DNA of 15,608 nt from JBOGTC01 sp050692055. GTDB taxonomy: Bacteria; Chloroflexota; Limnocylindria; QHBO01. This document shows positions 5,892-14,629 of the stretch, piece after piece. Position 1 is the first letter of the stretch. Every line of letters starts with the position of its first letter. The DNA is taken from positions 1 to 15,608 of the forward strand of contig JBOGTC010000139.1 of NCBI GenBank assembly GCA_050692055.1. The letters are read 5' to 3'. The translations under genes were made by a program, and so were the position numbers. The notes beneath the pieces were generated by a model. The model made no database searches and had not been told where the DNA came from. It saw only the letters and a list, made by a program, of their open reading frames with translations.

Positions 5892-8183
5892 TCAGGGGCG
5901 ACGCCGGACGAGATTGCGCAGGCCGCGCCGTATCGCCAGCCACAGGAGCGGAAGCCGCAGCCGCTCCCAGGCGGCGTCGAGGCGACTCGCCGCCGATCGG
6001 TTCATGGGCCGGCCCGAGTAGGACTGCCAGACCTTGCCGTCGGCCACGGTGCGGATCTCGGGCCGCCGCGCAGGAATCTGGTCCTCCAGCCATCCGGAGT
6101 ACTCGTAGATCGTCTCTGACGGCCGCGGGCCGACGCCGGCGCGGTCAGCGGCCACGGCAAGGCTCTGCCAGGTACGGTCGCCGGCAGGCAGCAGCCGCCA
6201 GCGGCGCGCGAAGCGACGCATGCGCCACCAGAGGAACGCCGCCGCACCGAGGACGAGCGCCAGGATGACGAGCGCGTTGCCCTCGCGCGCCTGGTCGGCC
6301 GGCGCTGCGGCGTCCTGGCTGGCGTCGATCCCACCTCCGCCGGGCACGAACGACGGCAGCGTGCTGATGTTGCCCGACAGGTCCTGGCCGAGCTCGAAGT
6401 CGCGCAACCGGTTGGGGTCGATGGGTGGGGTGACCCCATCCGAGGCTTCGCCGGTGGGGCGGATGAAGCCCGATTCGATCGTCTTGGTGGCCTCGAAGAT
6501 CTCCCAGCCGTAGCCGGGGAAGTAGAGCTCGGCCCAGGCGTGCGCGTTCGCCTCGGTCACCAGGAAGGTGTCATCCTCGAGGCGCTCGCCCGGCGCAAAG
6601 CCGACAGCCACGCGGGCCGGGATGCCGAGCGCGCGAGCCATCACGACCATGGCGCTGGCGTAGTACTGGCAATAGCCGACCTGCCCCTCGTCGGCGAAGA
6701 GGAAGAAGTCGACGAGGTCCACGCCGGGCGCCGGCACGGGCGCGTCCGTGGCGTAGGTGAAGCGCTCGTCCCGTGACAGGAACCGGGCCAGGGCCTCGGC
6801 TCGGGCGTACGGGTCAGGCGCGCCTTCGGTCACCTGCATGGCGAGCTCGCGGACACGATCGGTGACACGCTCGTCGTCGAGGTAGAGGGCGCGGATCTCC
6901 TCGGGATATTCCGTGCCGGCTGCGGCCAGCTCGGCCTGCGTGGCGTGGGAGAGCGCGGCGCTGACCTGGTATCCCTCGCCGTCCGCGAACGGGTTGGCCG
7001 ACTCGAACCCGCCCAGGAACGGCAGGCTCGCCGGCTCGTAGGCCGCGGCCGGCGTAAAGATCTTCAGCGGGAATCCCGGCGTGAAGAGATTACGGCCAAT
7101 CGTCTGGCGCATCTCGACGCTGATCGTCTCGATCTCGAACGCGTCGACCGCGGTCGGCCGCTCGGGGGTCGGACCCGGGAAGATGGCCTCTCCGGGGCCG
7201 ATCTGGCGCTTGGCACCATCGCTTCGCTCCCACCCGCGCCCGGTGTACACGTCGTACGTGGCGGTGCGCATGTAGAGCGGTTGTGACGCGGCGATCACCA
7301 TGACCTCCTGGTCGTTGCTGATCCAGGACCCGGAGACGGTGAAGCTGGAGCCGAAGCTGTTGCCGGTGATCCGCGACTGCGGGTTCGTGAGGCTGCCGAA
7401 CACGCCCTCGAACTGGTCGCGGACATCGGTCCACACCGGGTCCAGGCTGCGCCATGCGCCGGTCAGCGGCGCAGCCACCGCGACGCTGGTCAGGACCCAC
7501 GCGAGGGCCACGCTGCCAGCCGCGAAGAGCAGGCCCGAGCGCATGATCGAGGCTGGAACGTCGAGGTTCTCGTTGACCCGGCGACGCAGCCAGCCCTCCT
7601 GGCGCGAAACGAGCGCGGCGCGCAGCCACAGCAACAGCGCGGCAAGCACGAAGAGCAGCAGGAAGGCGAACAGGTCGGTGTAGGTGGCCGACATGTTGAT
7701 GATCAGCGCCGCGCCAACCAGCAGGATGGCGTCGAGCACGCGGCTGTGGCGGTAGACCGCGTAGGCGGCCATGAAGCCGGTCGTCCACATCAATGCGCCG
7801 AGCCCAATGGCGTACGGCGACAGCTCAGCCGGATAGCCGGTTCGCAGCACGACGATGGTCCACCTGACGGCGTCGTCACGCAGCGCAAACAGGCGACCGG
7901 CCTGGTCGAGCGCGGGATAGTACTCCCCGCCGATGGTCCACAGCACGATCCAGCCGCCCAGCAGGGCGCCGATCGGCAGCACGGCCGCGACGCTGATCGG
8001 CAGGATCCCCAGGATCGCGCCGAACAGGATCGCCCACAGCGCCACCGGGCCCAGGAAGTCGAGCTGGTCGAGCCAGGCCGCTCCCTGCACGGACCAGGTG
8101 AGCGCCAGCAGCATGACGCCGAGGAGGCCCAGGCTGAGCCAGCCGGGGCGGGGACGCAGCAGGCGCTCGCGGAGGTCAGGCAC
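5892..8183 (-). CDS. TgpA-like membrane transglutaminase with C-terminal DUF4129-like tail
   Basis: The 763-aa membrane protein has about six to seven TM helices in the first 230 residues, an extracytoplasmic middle region, a transglutaminase-like core, one more TM helix (ALVILALVLGAAAFLWW) and a cytoplasmic tail resembling DUF4129. In the core, Cys505 sits in GYCQYYASAMVVMARALG and His548 in ANAHAWAELYFPGYGW. The third triad position, normally Asp in a DPT motif, reads WEIFEATK, so Glu564 takes its place. This is the usual third partner of MoxR-DUF58 operons; its in vivo substrate is unknown. I chose GTG 8183 because it overlaps the DUF58 stop by 8 nt; in-frame starts at 8201, 8210 and 8225 are alternatives and none has a Shine-Dalgarno sequence. 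Its 3' end faces the phosphatase gene. Confidence 0.9.
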   Translation of the reverse strand: MPDLRERLLRPRPGWLSLGLLGVMLLALTWSVQGAAWLDQLDFLGPVALWAILFGAILGILPISVAAVLPIGALLGGWIVLWTIGGEYYPALDQAGRLFALRDDAVRWTIVVLRTGYPAELSPYAIGLGALMWTTGFMAAYAVYRHSRVLDAILLVGAALIINMSATYTDLFAFLLLFVLAALLLWLRAALVSRQEGWLRRRVNENLDVPASIMRSGLLFAAGSVALAWVLTSVAVAAPLTGAWRSLDPVWTDVRDQFEGVFGSLTNPQSRITGNSFGSSFTVSGSWISNDQEVMVIAASQPLYMRTATYDVYTGRGWERSDGAKRQIGPGEAIFPGPTPERPTAVDAFEIETISVEMRQTIGRNLFTPGFPLKIFTPAAAYEPASLPFLGGFESANPFADGEGYQVSAALSHATQAELAAAGTEYPEEIRALYLDDERVTDRVRELAMQVTEGAPDPYARAEALARFLSRDERFTYATDAPVPAPGVDLVDFFLFADEGQVGYCQYYASAMVVMARALGIPARVAVGFAPGERLEDDTFLVTEANAHAWAELYFPGYGWEIFEATKTIESGFIRPTGEASDGVTPPIDPNRLRDFELGQDLSGNISTLPSFVPGGGGIDASQDAAAPADQAREGNALVILALVLGAAAFLWWRMRRFARRWRLLPAGDRTWQSLAVAADRAGVGPRPSETIYEYSGWLEDQIPARRPEIRTVADGKVWQSYSGRPMNRSAASRLDAAWERLRLPLLWLAIRRGLRNLVRRRP

Positions 8184-9408
8184 GGGCGCGGACCCGCCCA
8201 CCGAGGGCATCGGCCACGTCGTCACCGCGATGCACGATGCGCTGTGTGATGTCGTACTCCGCCAGCGCGTGGCGCACCGCAGCCAGCTCGGCGCGGGCGT
8301 GCTCGTCCGGCTCGACCCCGACGAACGAGGCGCGGTCGAGCAGGATCACCATGGCCGCGACCCCCCGGCGGCGCAGGCCCGCGATGCCGCGCACCCAGGT
8401 CCGATCGGTCGAGCCCGTCACGATGCAGAGCGTCATCCCGCGCCGTAGCTGCGGCAGCGTGGCCACCACCACCTCGGCCAGCGGATGCGTTCCGTCGGCC
8501 TGCACGTTGGCAAGCAGGTGCAGCATCTTCTGCTCGACACGCGGGCCGCGGTCCGGCTGGTGGACCTGTATCCGACGCGCGGATGCGGTCATCGCCACCG
8601 ATCGGTTGTCGGCCAGCGTGCGCAGGACGATGGATGCGGTCACGGTGACGGCCGTCTCGACGGAAGCCTCGACACCGAGGCCGGCGTGCACGCCCCGGTC
8701 GAGATCGAGTAGCATCCACAGGTCTGCAGCCTGCTCGAAGTCGAACTCCTTGACCTGCAGCTCCCCGTGGCGAGCGCTCGACAGCCAGTGGATGCGGTTG
8801 ATCGCATCGCCATGGACATAGGGCCGCACGCTGCTGACCACCGGCGAGGCGGCTTCGAAGCGCCGACGCGCGGGCGTCGTGCCGTCAATCGGCGATGGCG
8901 GGAGACGCCAGTGTGGCAGCGGCACCACCTCGGGGAAGACGACGATGCCGGTCGGCTGGCCGACGACCATCTCCGAGGTGAACAGCCCGAACGGATCACC
9001 GGTCCGCACGCGCAGCGGCCCGAGCCGGTAGCTGCCGCGGCGGGTGAGCGTCACCTTGGCCAGCCACTGACGCGTGCCACCGCCCTGGATGCCCACCACG
9101 CGGCCGGGCAGGCTGATCGGCAGCGTCGACTCGTTCGAGGCCTCGACCCACGGCTTTCCCCATCGGTCGTGGTTCTCCACGCGGTAGATGGCCTGCAGCA
9201 CCTCGCCGGCGTGCGCGCGAGGGTTCAGGACGCGGTAGTCGGCGCGGACGTCGCGCAGCCCGCGACGGGCGTAGAGCCAGGAGCCGATGACGATCGCCGC
9301 GAGCAGGTATGTCAGGAAGAAGAGGAAGTCGATGCCCGTGCTGAACGCGGCGACGACGAGGACGGTCCCCAGGAAGAGAAGGCGCAGGTGCCGGCCGAAG
9401 AGGGCCAT
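8176..9408 (-). CDS. DUF58 domain-containing protein
   Basis: The 410-aa product has two N-terminal TM helices (about residues 8-24 and 27-46). A beta-rich region follows (about 55-165), then the DUF58/VWA-like domain with its family motif YVHGDAINRIHWLSSARHGE near residues 197-216 and KEFDFEQAADLWMLLDLD after it. DUF58 proteins are the constant partners of MoxR ATPases and are thought to link them to membrane or secreted targets. The gene starts at ATG 9408, 13 bp after the moxR stop, and overlaps the transglutaminase gene, so the three form one transcription unit. It is complete with no anomalies seen. Confidence 0.93.
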   Translation of the reverse strand: MALFGRHLRLLFLGTVLVVAAFSTGIDFLFFLTYLLAAIVIGSWLYARRGLRDVRADYRVLNPRAHAGEVLQAIYRVENHDRWGKPWVEASNESTLPISLPGRVVGIQGGGTRQWLAKVTLTRRGSYRLGPLRVRTGDPFGLFTSEMVVGQPTGIVVFPEVVPLPHWRLPPSPIDGTTPARRRFEAASPVVSSVRPYVHGDAINRIHWLSSARHGELQVKEFDFEQAADLWMLLDLDRGVHAGLGVEASVETAVTVTASIVLRTLADNRSVAMTASARRIQVHQPDRGPRVEQKMLHLLANVQADGTHPLAEVVVATLPQLRRGMTLCIVTGSTDRTWVRGIAGLRRRGVAAMVILLDRASFVGVEPDEHARAELAAVRHALAEYDITQRIVHRGDDVADALGGRVRARA

Positions 9409-9421
9409 CGGTCAGAGATGC

Positions 9422-10399
9422 TCAGCCGATGTGTGCCCGCTCGCTGTCGGCAGCCGCGGCCGCCGCCTCGGCCACCGGCACCGAGGCGAGGATCTCGCGC
9501 ACGATCTGCTCGGGGTCAACCTCGCGCAGCGAGGCCTGGCTCTTGACGATGAGCCGATGGGAAAGGATCGACACGGCGAGCTGCTTCACGTCGTCGGGAA
9601 TGACGTAGTCGCGGCCGGCGAGCGCGGCGTAGGCCTGCGTCGCCCGGTACAGGTTGAGGGAGCCGCGCGGCGAGGCACCGAGGTAGACGTCGGGGTGCTC
9701 GCGAGTGGCGTTGACCAGGCGAACGATGTACTCGGCCACGGCCTGGTCGACGTAGACCTCCTTGATCGCGGTCTGCATCTGGCGCAGCTCCTGGAGGTCG
9801 AGGACCTGGCCCACCTCCTCGATCGGATGCCGGCGCTTCTGCTCGTCGAGAATGACGAGCTCCTCCATCGGCTTCGGATAGCCCAGTCGCAGCCTGAGCA
9901 TGAAGCGGTCGAGCTGCGCTTCGGGCAACGCGAACGTGCCCTCGTACTCGATCGGGTTCTGCGTGGCGATGACGAGGAAGGGAGCCGGCATGGGGTAGGT
10001 CACGCCGTCGATCGTGGCCTGGCGCTCCTCCATGCATTCCAGGAGGGCGCTCTGCGTCTTCGGGGTGGCGCGGTTGATCTCATCGGCGAGGACGACCTGC
10101 GCCATGATCGGCCCCGGCCGGAACTCGAACTCGGCCGTCTTCTGGTTGAAGATCGAGAGGCCGGTGACGTCGGACGGGAGCATGTCGGGCGTGAACTGGA
10201 TGCGACGGAAGCTGCAGCCGATGCTCTGGCTGAGCGCCTTGGCGAGCATCGTCTTGCCGACCCCGGGGACATCCTCGATCAGGATGTGGCCCTCACACAG
10301 AAGCGCCACGAGGGCGATGCGCACCTCGACGTGCTTGCCGACGATGACGCGCTCGACGTTGGCGATCGCGCGCTCCGCCGGCTGCTGGACGTTCTTCAC
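9422..10399 (-). CDS. MoxR family AAA+ ATPase
   Basis: The 325-aa AAA_3 ATPase belongs to the MoxR family, chaperone-like enzymes that activate or assemble partner proteins. Walker A is EDVPGVGKT (42-50), Walker B is VVLADEINR (102-110), and the sensor region is ATQNPIEYEGTFALPEAQLDRFML (145 onward). The C-terminal lid carries VNATREHPDVYLGASPRG, typical of MoxR. The frame is open to ATG 10438, but that adds a hydrophilic, unfamiliar extension that overlaps an AGGGGAG ribosome site at 10417-10411. That site lies 11 nt before GTG 10399, which I therefore prefer. The gene follows pbpA after a 134-bp gap and leads the moxR-DUF58-transglutaminase unit. Confidence 0.93.
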   Translation of the reverse strand: MKNVQQPAERAIANVERVIVGKHVEVRIALVALLCEGHILIEDVPGVGKTMLAKALSQSIGCSFRRIQFTPDMLPSDVTGLSIFNQKTAEFEFRPGPIMAQVVLADEINRATPKTQSALLECMEERQATIDGVTYPMPAPFLVIATQNPIEYEGTFALPEAQLDRFMLRLRLGYPKPMEELVILDEQKRRHPIEEVGQVLDLQELRQMQTAIKEVYVDQAVAEYIVRLVNATREHPDVYLGASPRGSLNLYRATQAYAALAGRDYVIPDDVKQLAVSILSHRLIVKSQASLREVDPEQIVREILASVPVAEAAAAAADSERAHIG

Positions 10400-10457
10400 G
10401 ATGGGTCCGTCTCCCCTTTCATGCGCGGCGGGCGCCATGAACGCACCCTGTGCCTAG

Positions 10458-10463
10458 ACAATA
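10458..10463 (-). promoter_or_regulatory. Possible moxR -10 element
   Basis: TATTGT is the most AT-rich hexamer in the gap between pbpA and moxR and would start transcription about 50 nt upstream of the GTG. It would let the moxR block be expressed separately from the fha-ftsW-pbpA block. No -35 match is visible, and readthrough from pbpA is equally possible. Confidence 0.25.
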
Positions 10464-10533
10464 CCCCAGCACGTTACGTCGCGGTTCAGGCGCCTTTGCC
10501 ACGCATGACGCCCCGCACGTGCCGGTCGTTGCG

Positions 10534-12075
10534 TCAGCCTTCGCTCGAGTCCAGAGCGAGCCACTGCGCCATGACCTGCCCCGCGATGACCGCCGCCGAG
10601 CCGGAGCCGGATCCGCCGCCCTCGACGAGCACCGCCACGGCGATCGATGGCGTCGCGTCCTCCTGTGCAGGCGCAAAGCCGATGAACCAGGAGTGCGGAG
10701 CCTGCTCGCCGCCGAGCTGTGCTGTTCCGGTCTTGCCCGCGCTCAGGACGCCGCTGGCGCCGTAGAGCGTGACGTCCCCCGCGCCCGCGTACGGCCGGCC
10801 GAGCGGGCCGTTCACCGCGTCCACCATCGCGGACCGGGTCTCGGCCGCGGCGTCGGATGACACCACGCGCGATCCGCCGATCGCGCCGTAGTTCTCCACG
10901 ACGTCGTCGCTCAGGGTCCCGTCCGTCGTGTGCGTGCGCACGTCGGCCACCACGTACGGAAACGGCATCACCCCGTCGTTCGCGATCGCCGCGGCAACCA
11001 GCGCCATCTGGACCGGCGTGGCGATCGTCTCGGCCTGGCCGAAGGCGGCCGTGGCCAGCTCGACGCCGTCGTCGAAGGCCGAGCAGTCCCCGTCGACCTC
11101 ATCGGTCATGTAGCTGGCGCTGACTCCGAGTGCTCGCGCCGGCGGGCCGACCTCGAGCGGGTCGCAGAAGCCGAAGCGCCTGGCGTACTCGAGGAAGCGC
11201 TCCGGGCCCAGCTCGAGCCCCACGTGGGCAAAGAAGATGTTGCTCGAGACCTGGAGCGCCTCCGAGAGCGGCCACAGGGCAGGCTGAACGCCGGCGAGAT
11301 CATGCTCGGTGATCGTGAAGCCCTCGACGGTGAAGCCCTCGGTCTCCTGGCGTGGCTGCTCGGGGAAGGTCGTCTCGGAGGTGATCACCCCGGCGTCGAG
11401 GGCGGCCGCCGCGGTGAAGACCTTCATGATCGAGCCGGGCACGTAGAGGCCCTGCCGCGCGCGGGGCAGGAGCGGCTGGGACGGGTCGTTGCGCAGCGCG
11501 TCCATCGGCTCCTGGGCGACCGCCGGGTCGCCGGAGATCGGCGTGGCGTCGAAGGTCGGCACCGAGACGAGCGCCAGCACGCGGCCGCTGACCGGATCGA
11601 GCGCGACGACGGCTCCCCGGGCGCCGCCGAGCTGCGCCGCGGCGAAGTCCTGCAGCCGCTTGTCGATGGTCAGCGTCAGGTCCCGCGGCTGGGGCGAGCG
11701 AGCGAGGACATCGTTGATGACGTCGCGCACCGGATTGGGATCGGAGCGGCCGGTCAGGATGTCCTCGAACTCGCGCTCGAGGCCGGTGGTGCCGAACCGG
11801 AAGCTGGCGTAGCCGATGACGTGGGTGAACGCGGGGTCGGCGTAGGTGCGGCGGCTGATGCCCTCGATCACCTCGCTGGAGGCCAGGACCTGGCCGGTCG
11901 CGTCGAAGATCGTGCCACGCAGGAGGCTCCGCCGCGCGGCGATCACCTCCGGATTGTCCGGCCGATCGGCGAGCTCGGATGCCTGGAGGACCTGCCAGTA
12001 CGAGACGCTGGCGGAGACCAGGGCGAAGCTGATGATGAGGTAGAGGCCGAGACGCCGAACGTTGGTGGCGATCAC
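10534..12075 (-). CDS. pbpA: Class B penicillin-binding protein, PbpA/FtsI-type transpeptidase
   Basis: The 513-aa product has an N-terminal membrane anchor (LGLYLIISFALVSASVSYW, about residues 9-27), a compact dimerisation/pedestal region (about 30-140) and a transpeptidase domain. Active-site motifs are complete: SxxK as S215-I-M-K218, SxN as S277-S-N279, and KTGT at 448-451. It cross-links peptidoglycan outside the membrane, working with the FtsW/RodA polymerase encoded just upstream. The short pedestal and order after ftsW/rodA resemble actinobacterial PbpA. The start GTG 12075 overlaps the ftsW stop (GTGA), so translation is coupled. Two cysteines (C304 and C331) lie in the extracytoplasmic domain and could pair. 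The choice between an elongation and a division role is open. Confidence 0.93.
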   Translation of the reverse strand: MIATNVRRLGLYLIISFALVSASVSYWQVLQASELADRPDNPEVIAARRSLLRGTIFDATGQVLASSEVIEGISRRTYADPAFTHVIGYASFRFGTTGLEREFEDILTGRSDPNPVRDVINDVLARSPQPRDLTLTIDKRLQDFAAAQLGGARGAVVALDPVSGRVLALVSVPTFDATPISGDPAVAQEPMDALRNDPSQPLLPRARQGLYVPGSIMKVFTAAAALDAGVITSETTFPEQPRQETEGFTVEGFTITEHDLAGVQPALWPLSEALQVSSNIFFAHVGLELGPERFLEYARRFGFCDPLEVGPPARALGVSASYMTDEVDGDCSAFDDGVELATAAFGQAETIATPVQMALVAAAIANDGVMPFPYVVADVRTHTTDGTLSDDVVENYGAIGGSRVVSSDAAAETRSAMVDAVNGPLGRPYAGAGDVTLYGASGVLSAGKTGTAQLGGEQAPHSWFIGFAPAQEDATPSIAVAVLVEGGGSGSGSAAVIAGQVMAQWLALDSSEG

Positions 12076-13409
12076 GCGCCGTTCTCCTCGTCGGCGGAGG
12101 TGCCCGACCGGTGGCTGATCGAGAGCAGCAGCCCGATCATCAGGAAGCTGGCCAGCAGGCTCGACCCGCCATAGCTGACGAAGGGCAGCGTGATGCCGGT
12201 GAGCGGGATGAGCTTGGTGTTGCCCGCGATGATGATGAGCGTCTGCAGCCCCAGGCTTGCGGTGAGCCCGGTCGCGAGCAGCGCGGAGAAGTCGTCACGC
12301 GCCAGCGCGGCGATGCGCAGGCCGCGAAAGACCACGACGGCGGCGAAGCCCAGGAGCGCGAACGCGCCGATCAGGCCGAGCTCCTCGGCGATGGCCGTGA
12401 AGATGAAGTCGGTGTGGACGAACGGGATGGGCAGGTTGCCGCCGATCATCGGCAGGCCCTGTCCCAGTCCTTCGCCGAACAGGCCGCCGCGCCCGAGGGC
12501 GTAGATCGCCTGGACGGGCTGGTAGCCGGCTCCGCTCGGATCCGCGAACGGATCCCACCACGTGTTGACGCGTGCCTCGACGTGAGCGAAGAGCTGGTAG
12601 GCCACGTACGAGCCGGCGACGAACAGGACGAGCCCGATCAGCACGTAGCTTCGCCGGCCGGTGGCCACGAACAGCATCGTCAGGAAGGTGCCGAAGAAGA
12701 GCAGGCCGGTGCCGAGGTCGTTGAGCCGCACGACGATCAGCATCACGATCGCGAACAGGACGAGCATCGGCAGCAGGTATGGCAGCGGCGGGATGCTGAT
12801 GAACCCGACCCGATAGCTGGCGCCGGTGAGGAGGGCGCGCGTCTCGGCCAGGTAACTGGCGATGAAGATGACGAGCACGATCTTGATCAGCTCGCCGGGC
12901 TGCACGCTGACCGCACCGAGGTCGATCCAGAGGCGCGCGCCGTTCACCTCGTAGCCGAACAGGAAGGTCGCCAGAAGCAGGCCGATGCCGACCGCCGCCC
13001 ACGTGTACTTGTAGTGGCGGAGCATGCGGTCCTCACGGAAGAAGATCGCCACCGCCTGCATGGCGACGACACCAACGCTGAACCACAGCGTCTGGGTCGC
13101 GGCCATCCCCAGCTCGAGACCCATGGCGCGCGTGCCGGCCAGATCCTGTGGCAGGCGGTTCAGCATGATCAGGCCGAGGCCGCCCATTGCCGCCACGGCC
13201 GGCAGGAGCAACTGATCCCCGCGATGGCCGGACGCGACCAGCAGGACGTGGGCGCCGAGCATGATGCCGACATAGACGAGCGCGATGTTCAGCGGTCCCG
13301 GCTCCGCCACGCCGGCCGTCGCGATATGCGTGATCGCGAAGCCCAGCGGGACCAGCAGCAGAATCGGCAGCAGCAGCTTGAGCTCGCCGCCGCGCCAGGC
13401 GATGCGCAT
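12072..13409 (-). CDS. FtsW/RodA/SpoVE family peptidoglycan glycosyltransferase
   Basis: The 445-aa SEDS-family polytopic protein, with about 11-12 predicted hydrophobic segments, polymerises lipid II into glycan strands. Family signatures are NGARLWIDLGAVSVQPGELIKI (156-177), the WWDPFADPSGAGYQPVQA loop with the catalytic-type Asp (D286), GRGGLFGEGLGQGLP, VHTDFIFTAIAEELGLIG (331-348) and the terminal LTGITLPFVSYGGSSL. It is longer at the N-terminus than Escherichia coli RodA, as is common for actinobacterial-type RodA encoded beside fha genes. The gene starts at ATG 13409, 9 bp after fhaB, and overlaps the PBP gene by 4 nt, the standard SEDS-bPBP pairing. Assignment to ftsW or rodA cannot be settled from sequence. 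Confidence 0.95.
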   Translation of the reverse strand: MRIAWRGGELKLLLPILLLVPLGFAITHIATAGVAEPGPLNIALVYVGIMLGAHVLLVASGHRGDQLLLPAVAAMGGLGLIMLNRLPQDLAGTRAMGLELGMAATQTLWFSVGVVAMQAVAIFFREDRMLRHYKYTWAAVGIGLLLATFLFGYEVNGARLWIDLGAVSVQPGELIKIVLVIFIASYLAETRALLTGASYRVGFISIPPLPYLLPMLVLFAIVMLIVVRLNDLGTGLLFFGTFLTMLFVATGRRSYVLIGLVLFVAGSYVAYQLFAHVEARVNTWWDPFADPSGAGYQPVQAIYALGRGGLFGEGLGQGLPMIGGNLPIPFVHTDFIFTAIAEELGLIGAFALLGFAAVVVFRGLRIAALARDDFSALLATGLTASLGLQTLIIIAGNTKLIPLTGITLPFVSYGGSSLLASFLMIGLLLSISHRSGTSADEENGA

Positions 13410-13418
13410 GACGGTGCG

Positions 13419-13862
13419 TCAGCGCTCCAATCGCATGCGGACGCGGCCGATCGTCAGCTCGTCGCCATACGACAACGCCACGGCTCGGTCGATGTGGTGC
13501 CCGTTGACGTAGGTGCCGTTGGTGCTGCCCTGGTCCTCGACGAACCAGCTCCGGCCGCGGAACGTGAGCATGGCGTGGTTCGCGCTGGCGAAGTCGTCCT
13601 CCACGAAGATCGTGTTGTTGACGTTGCGGCCGATGGAGTTGATTGGTCCCAGCGAAATGGTCGTGCCGGCAGGCGGCTCGTCCTCCGGCGACTCCAGGAC
13701 CGACAGGCGGCCGATCCCGGTCCGCGACGCGGCCTGGGCCTGCTCCGCGCTGCGCAGGTCGCGCAGCAGGGAGCCGGCGAACCGAAACAGGATGAGGTAG
13801 AGGATCACGAGAAAACCGAGCTGCAGGAGCAGGAGGAGGATGCGCAGGATCTCCCCCGTCAT
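13419..13862 (-). CDS. fhaB: Membrane-anchored FHA domain protein (FhaB-like)
   Basis: The 147-aa product has one N-terminal TM helix (about residues 6-29, rich in Leu), an acidic, Ala-rich linker (35-68), and a C-terminal FHA domain. The FHA phosphothreonine-binding residues are visible: GRN at 78-80, S93 and H96 in FASANHAML, and GSTNG at 112-116. FHA domains bind phosphothreonine peptides; in Actinobacteria the FhaB/FipA protein links Ser/Thr kinase signalling to division proteins. The ATG at 13862 overlaps the fhaA stop (ATGA), and ftsW follows 9 bp downstream. The protein is therefore probably made with, and held at the membrane beside, FtsW and the PBP. Confidence 0.92.
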   Translation of the reverse strand: MTGEILRILLLLLQLGFLVILYLILFRFAGSLLRDLRSAEQAQAASRTGIGRLSVLESPEDEPPAGTTISLGPINSIGRNVNNTIFVEDDFASANHAMLTFRGRSWFVEDQGSTNGTYVNGHHIDRAVALSYGDELTIGRVRMRLER

Positions 13863-14623
13863 TCGCGCACCTGGAACTCGATCTCCGTATCGCCAATGCG
13901 GATCACGTCTCCCGGCCCGAGCGCAATCTCGCTCACAGGCTGCCCGTTCACGCTCGAGCCGTTCCGGCTGCCGAGGTCGGCAAGGCCGTACGCCCCGTGT
14001 TGCAGCTTCAGCTGGCAGTGGTGCCGGCTGACCATGGGATCGTCGACGATGACGTCGTTGTCGCTCGCGCGACCGATGCCGATGAGGTGGCCGCCGAGGT
14101 CGAACTGCACCGGCGCACTGCCTCTGGTGCTCACGAGCAGGTAGGCGCGGCGGGCCGAGTCGGGCGAGCGGTCGGCGGGGCCGGGCGCCGGTCTGTCAAA
14201 GACCATCGTGTCCGAGCTTGCCGGCATCGGCTCCGAATCCCGCACGCGGGCGCCGCGCTGATCGACGACGTTCGCGGCGACCCTGATCTCTCCGCGACGG
14301 CTGCCGTTGTCCGCCATGATCCGCACCCGCGGCCGCGCGACGAGCGTGTACCGCTCCCGCCGCGCCCGAGCCAGCACGCCATGCGCCAGATCATCCTCGA
14401 GCGAGCCACGGTACGACTCGAAGGCGGCGAAGTCGCTCGGGCTGAGGTGCAGGTCGTAGTGGTTGGGCACGATGACGCCGCGATCGCCGAATGTCTTGTT
14501 CGTATCCATCGCCCGCTCGATGCGCTTCGCCAGGCTCACCGGCTGGATTCGAGCTCCCAGGCGACCTGCGGGCGCTTCGAGGAAGCGCTCGAGCAGCGAC
14601 TCGACGCGCGACAGGATCCCCAT
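13859..14623 (-). CDS. fhaA: DUF3662 and FHA domain protein (FhaA-like)
   Basis: The 254-aa product opens with the DUF3662 domain (MGILSRVESLLERFLEAP, QPVSLAKRIERAMD, VIVPNHYDLHLSPSDF; about residues 1-122). A variable linker (123-160) includes a possible phospho-acceptor T139 in SDTMVFDRP. A C-terminal FHA domain follows, with GR at 184-185, S199-R-H201 and GSRNG at 218-222. In Mycobacterium, FhaA binds the phosphorylated pseudokinase domain of the lipid II flippase MviN and regulates cell-wall synthesis; the same role here is inference. There is no Shine-Dalgarno sequence, but TAGCAT lies exactly 6 nt before ATG 14623, suggesting a leaderless mRNA. It heads the fhaA-fhaB-ftsW-pbpA unit and is divergent from the zinc-ribbon gene. 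Confidence 0.93.
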   Translation of the reverse strand: MGILSRVESLLERFLEAPAGRLGARIQPVSLAKRIERAMDTNKTFGDRGVIVPNHYDLHLSPSDFAAFESYRGSLEDDLAHGVLARARRERYTLVARPRVRIMADNGSRRGEIRVAANVVDQRGARVRDSEPMPASSDTMVFDRPAPGPADRSPDSARRAYLLVSTRGSAPVQFDLGGHLIGIGRASDNDVIVDDPMVSRHHCQLKLQHGAYGLADLGSRNGSSVNGQPVSEIALGPGDVIRIGDTEIEFQVRE

Positions 14624-14629
14624 CGGCCG

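Noticed and set aside
10511..10525. GCACGTGC palindrome within the pbpA-moxR gap as an operator
   Set aside because: An 8-bp dyad is expected by chance many times in the window, and it lies just after the pbpA stop rather than at a promoter.
9287..10765. A 492-codon plus-strand open frame antisense to moxR
   Set aside because: Its composition is that of an antisense shadow, and it covers a canonical MoxR gene with all motifs on the other strand.
12111..14144. A 677-codon open frame on the plus strand, antisense to ftsW, fhaB and fhaA
   Set aside because: The translation is Asp/Glu/Gln/His/Arg-rich without any domain, and the opposite strand encodes three well-matched families with tight overlaps. 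Long antisense frames are common at this GC content.
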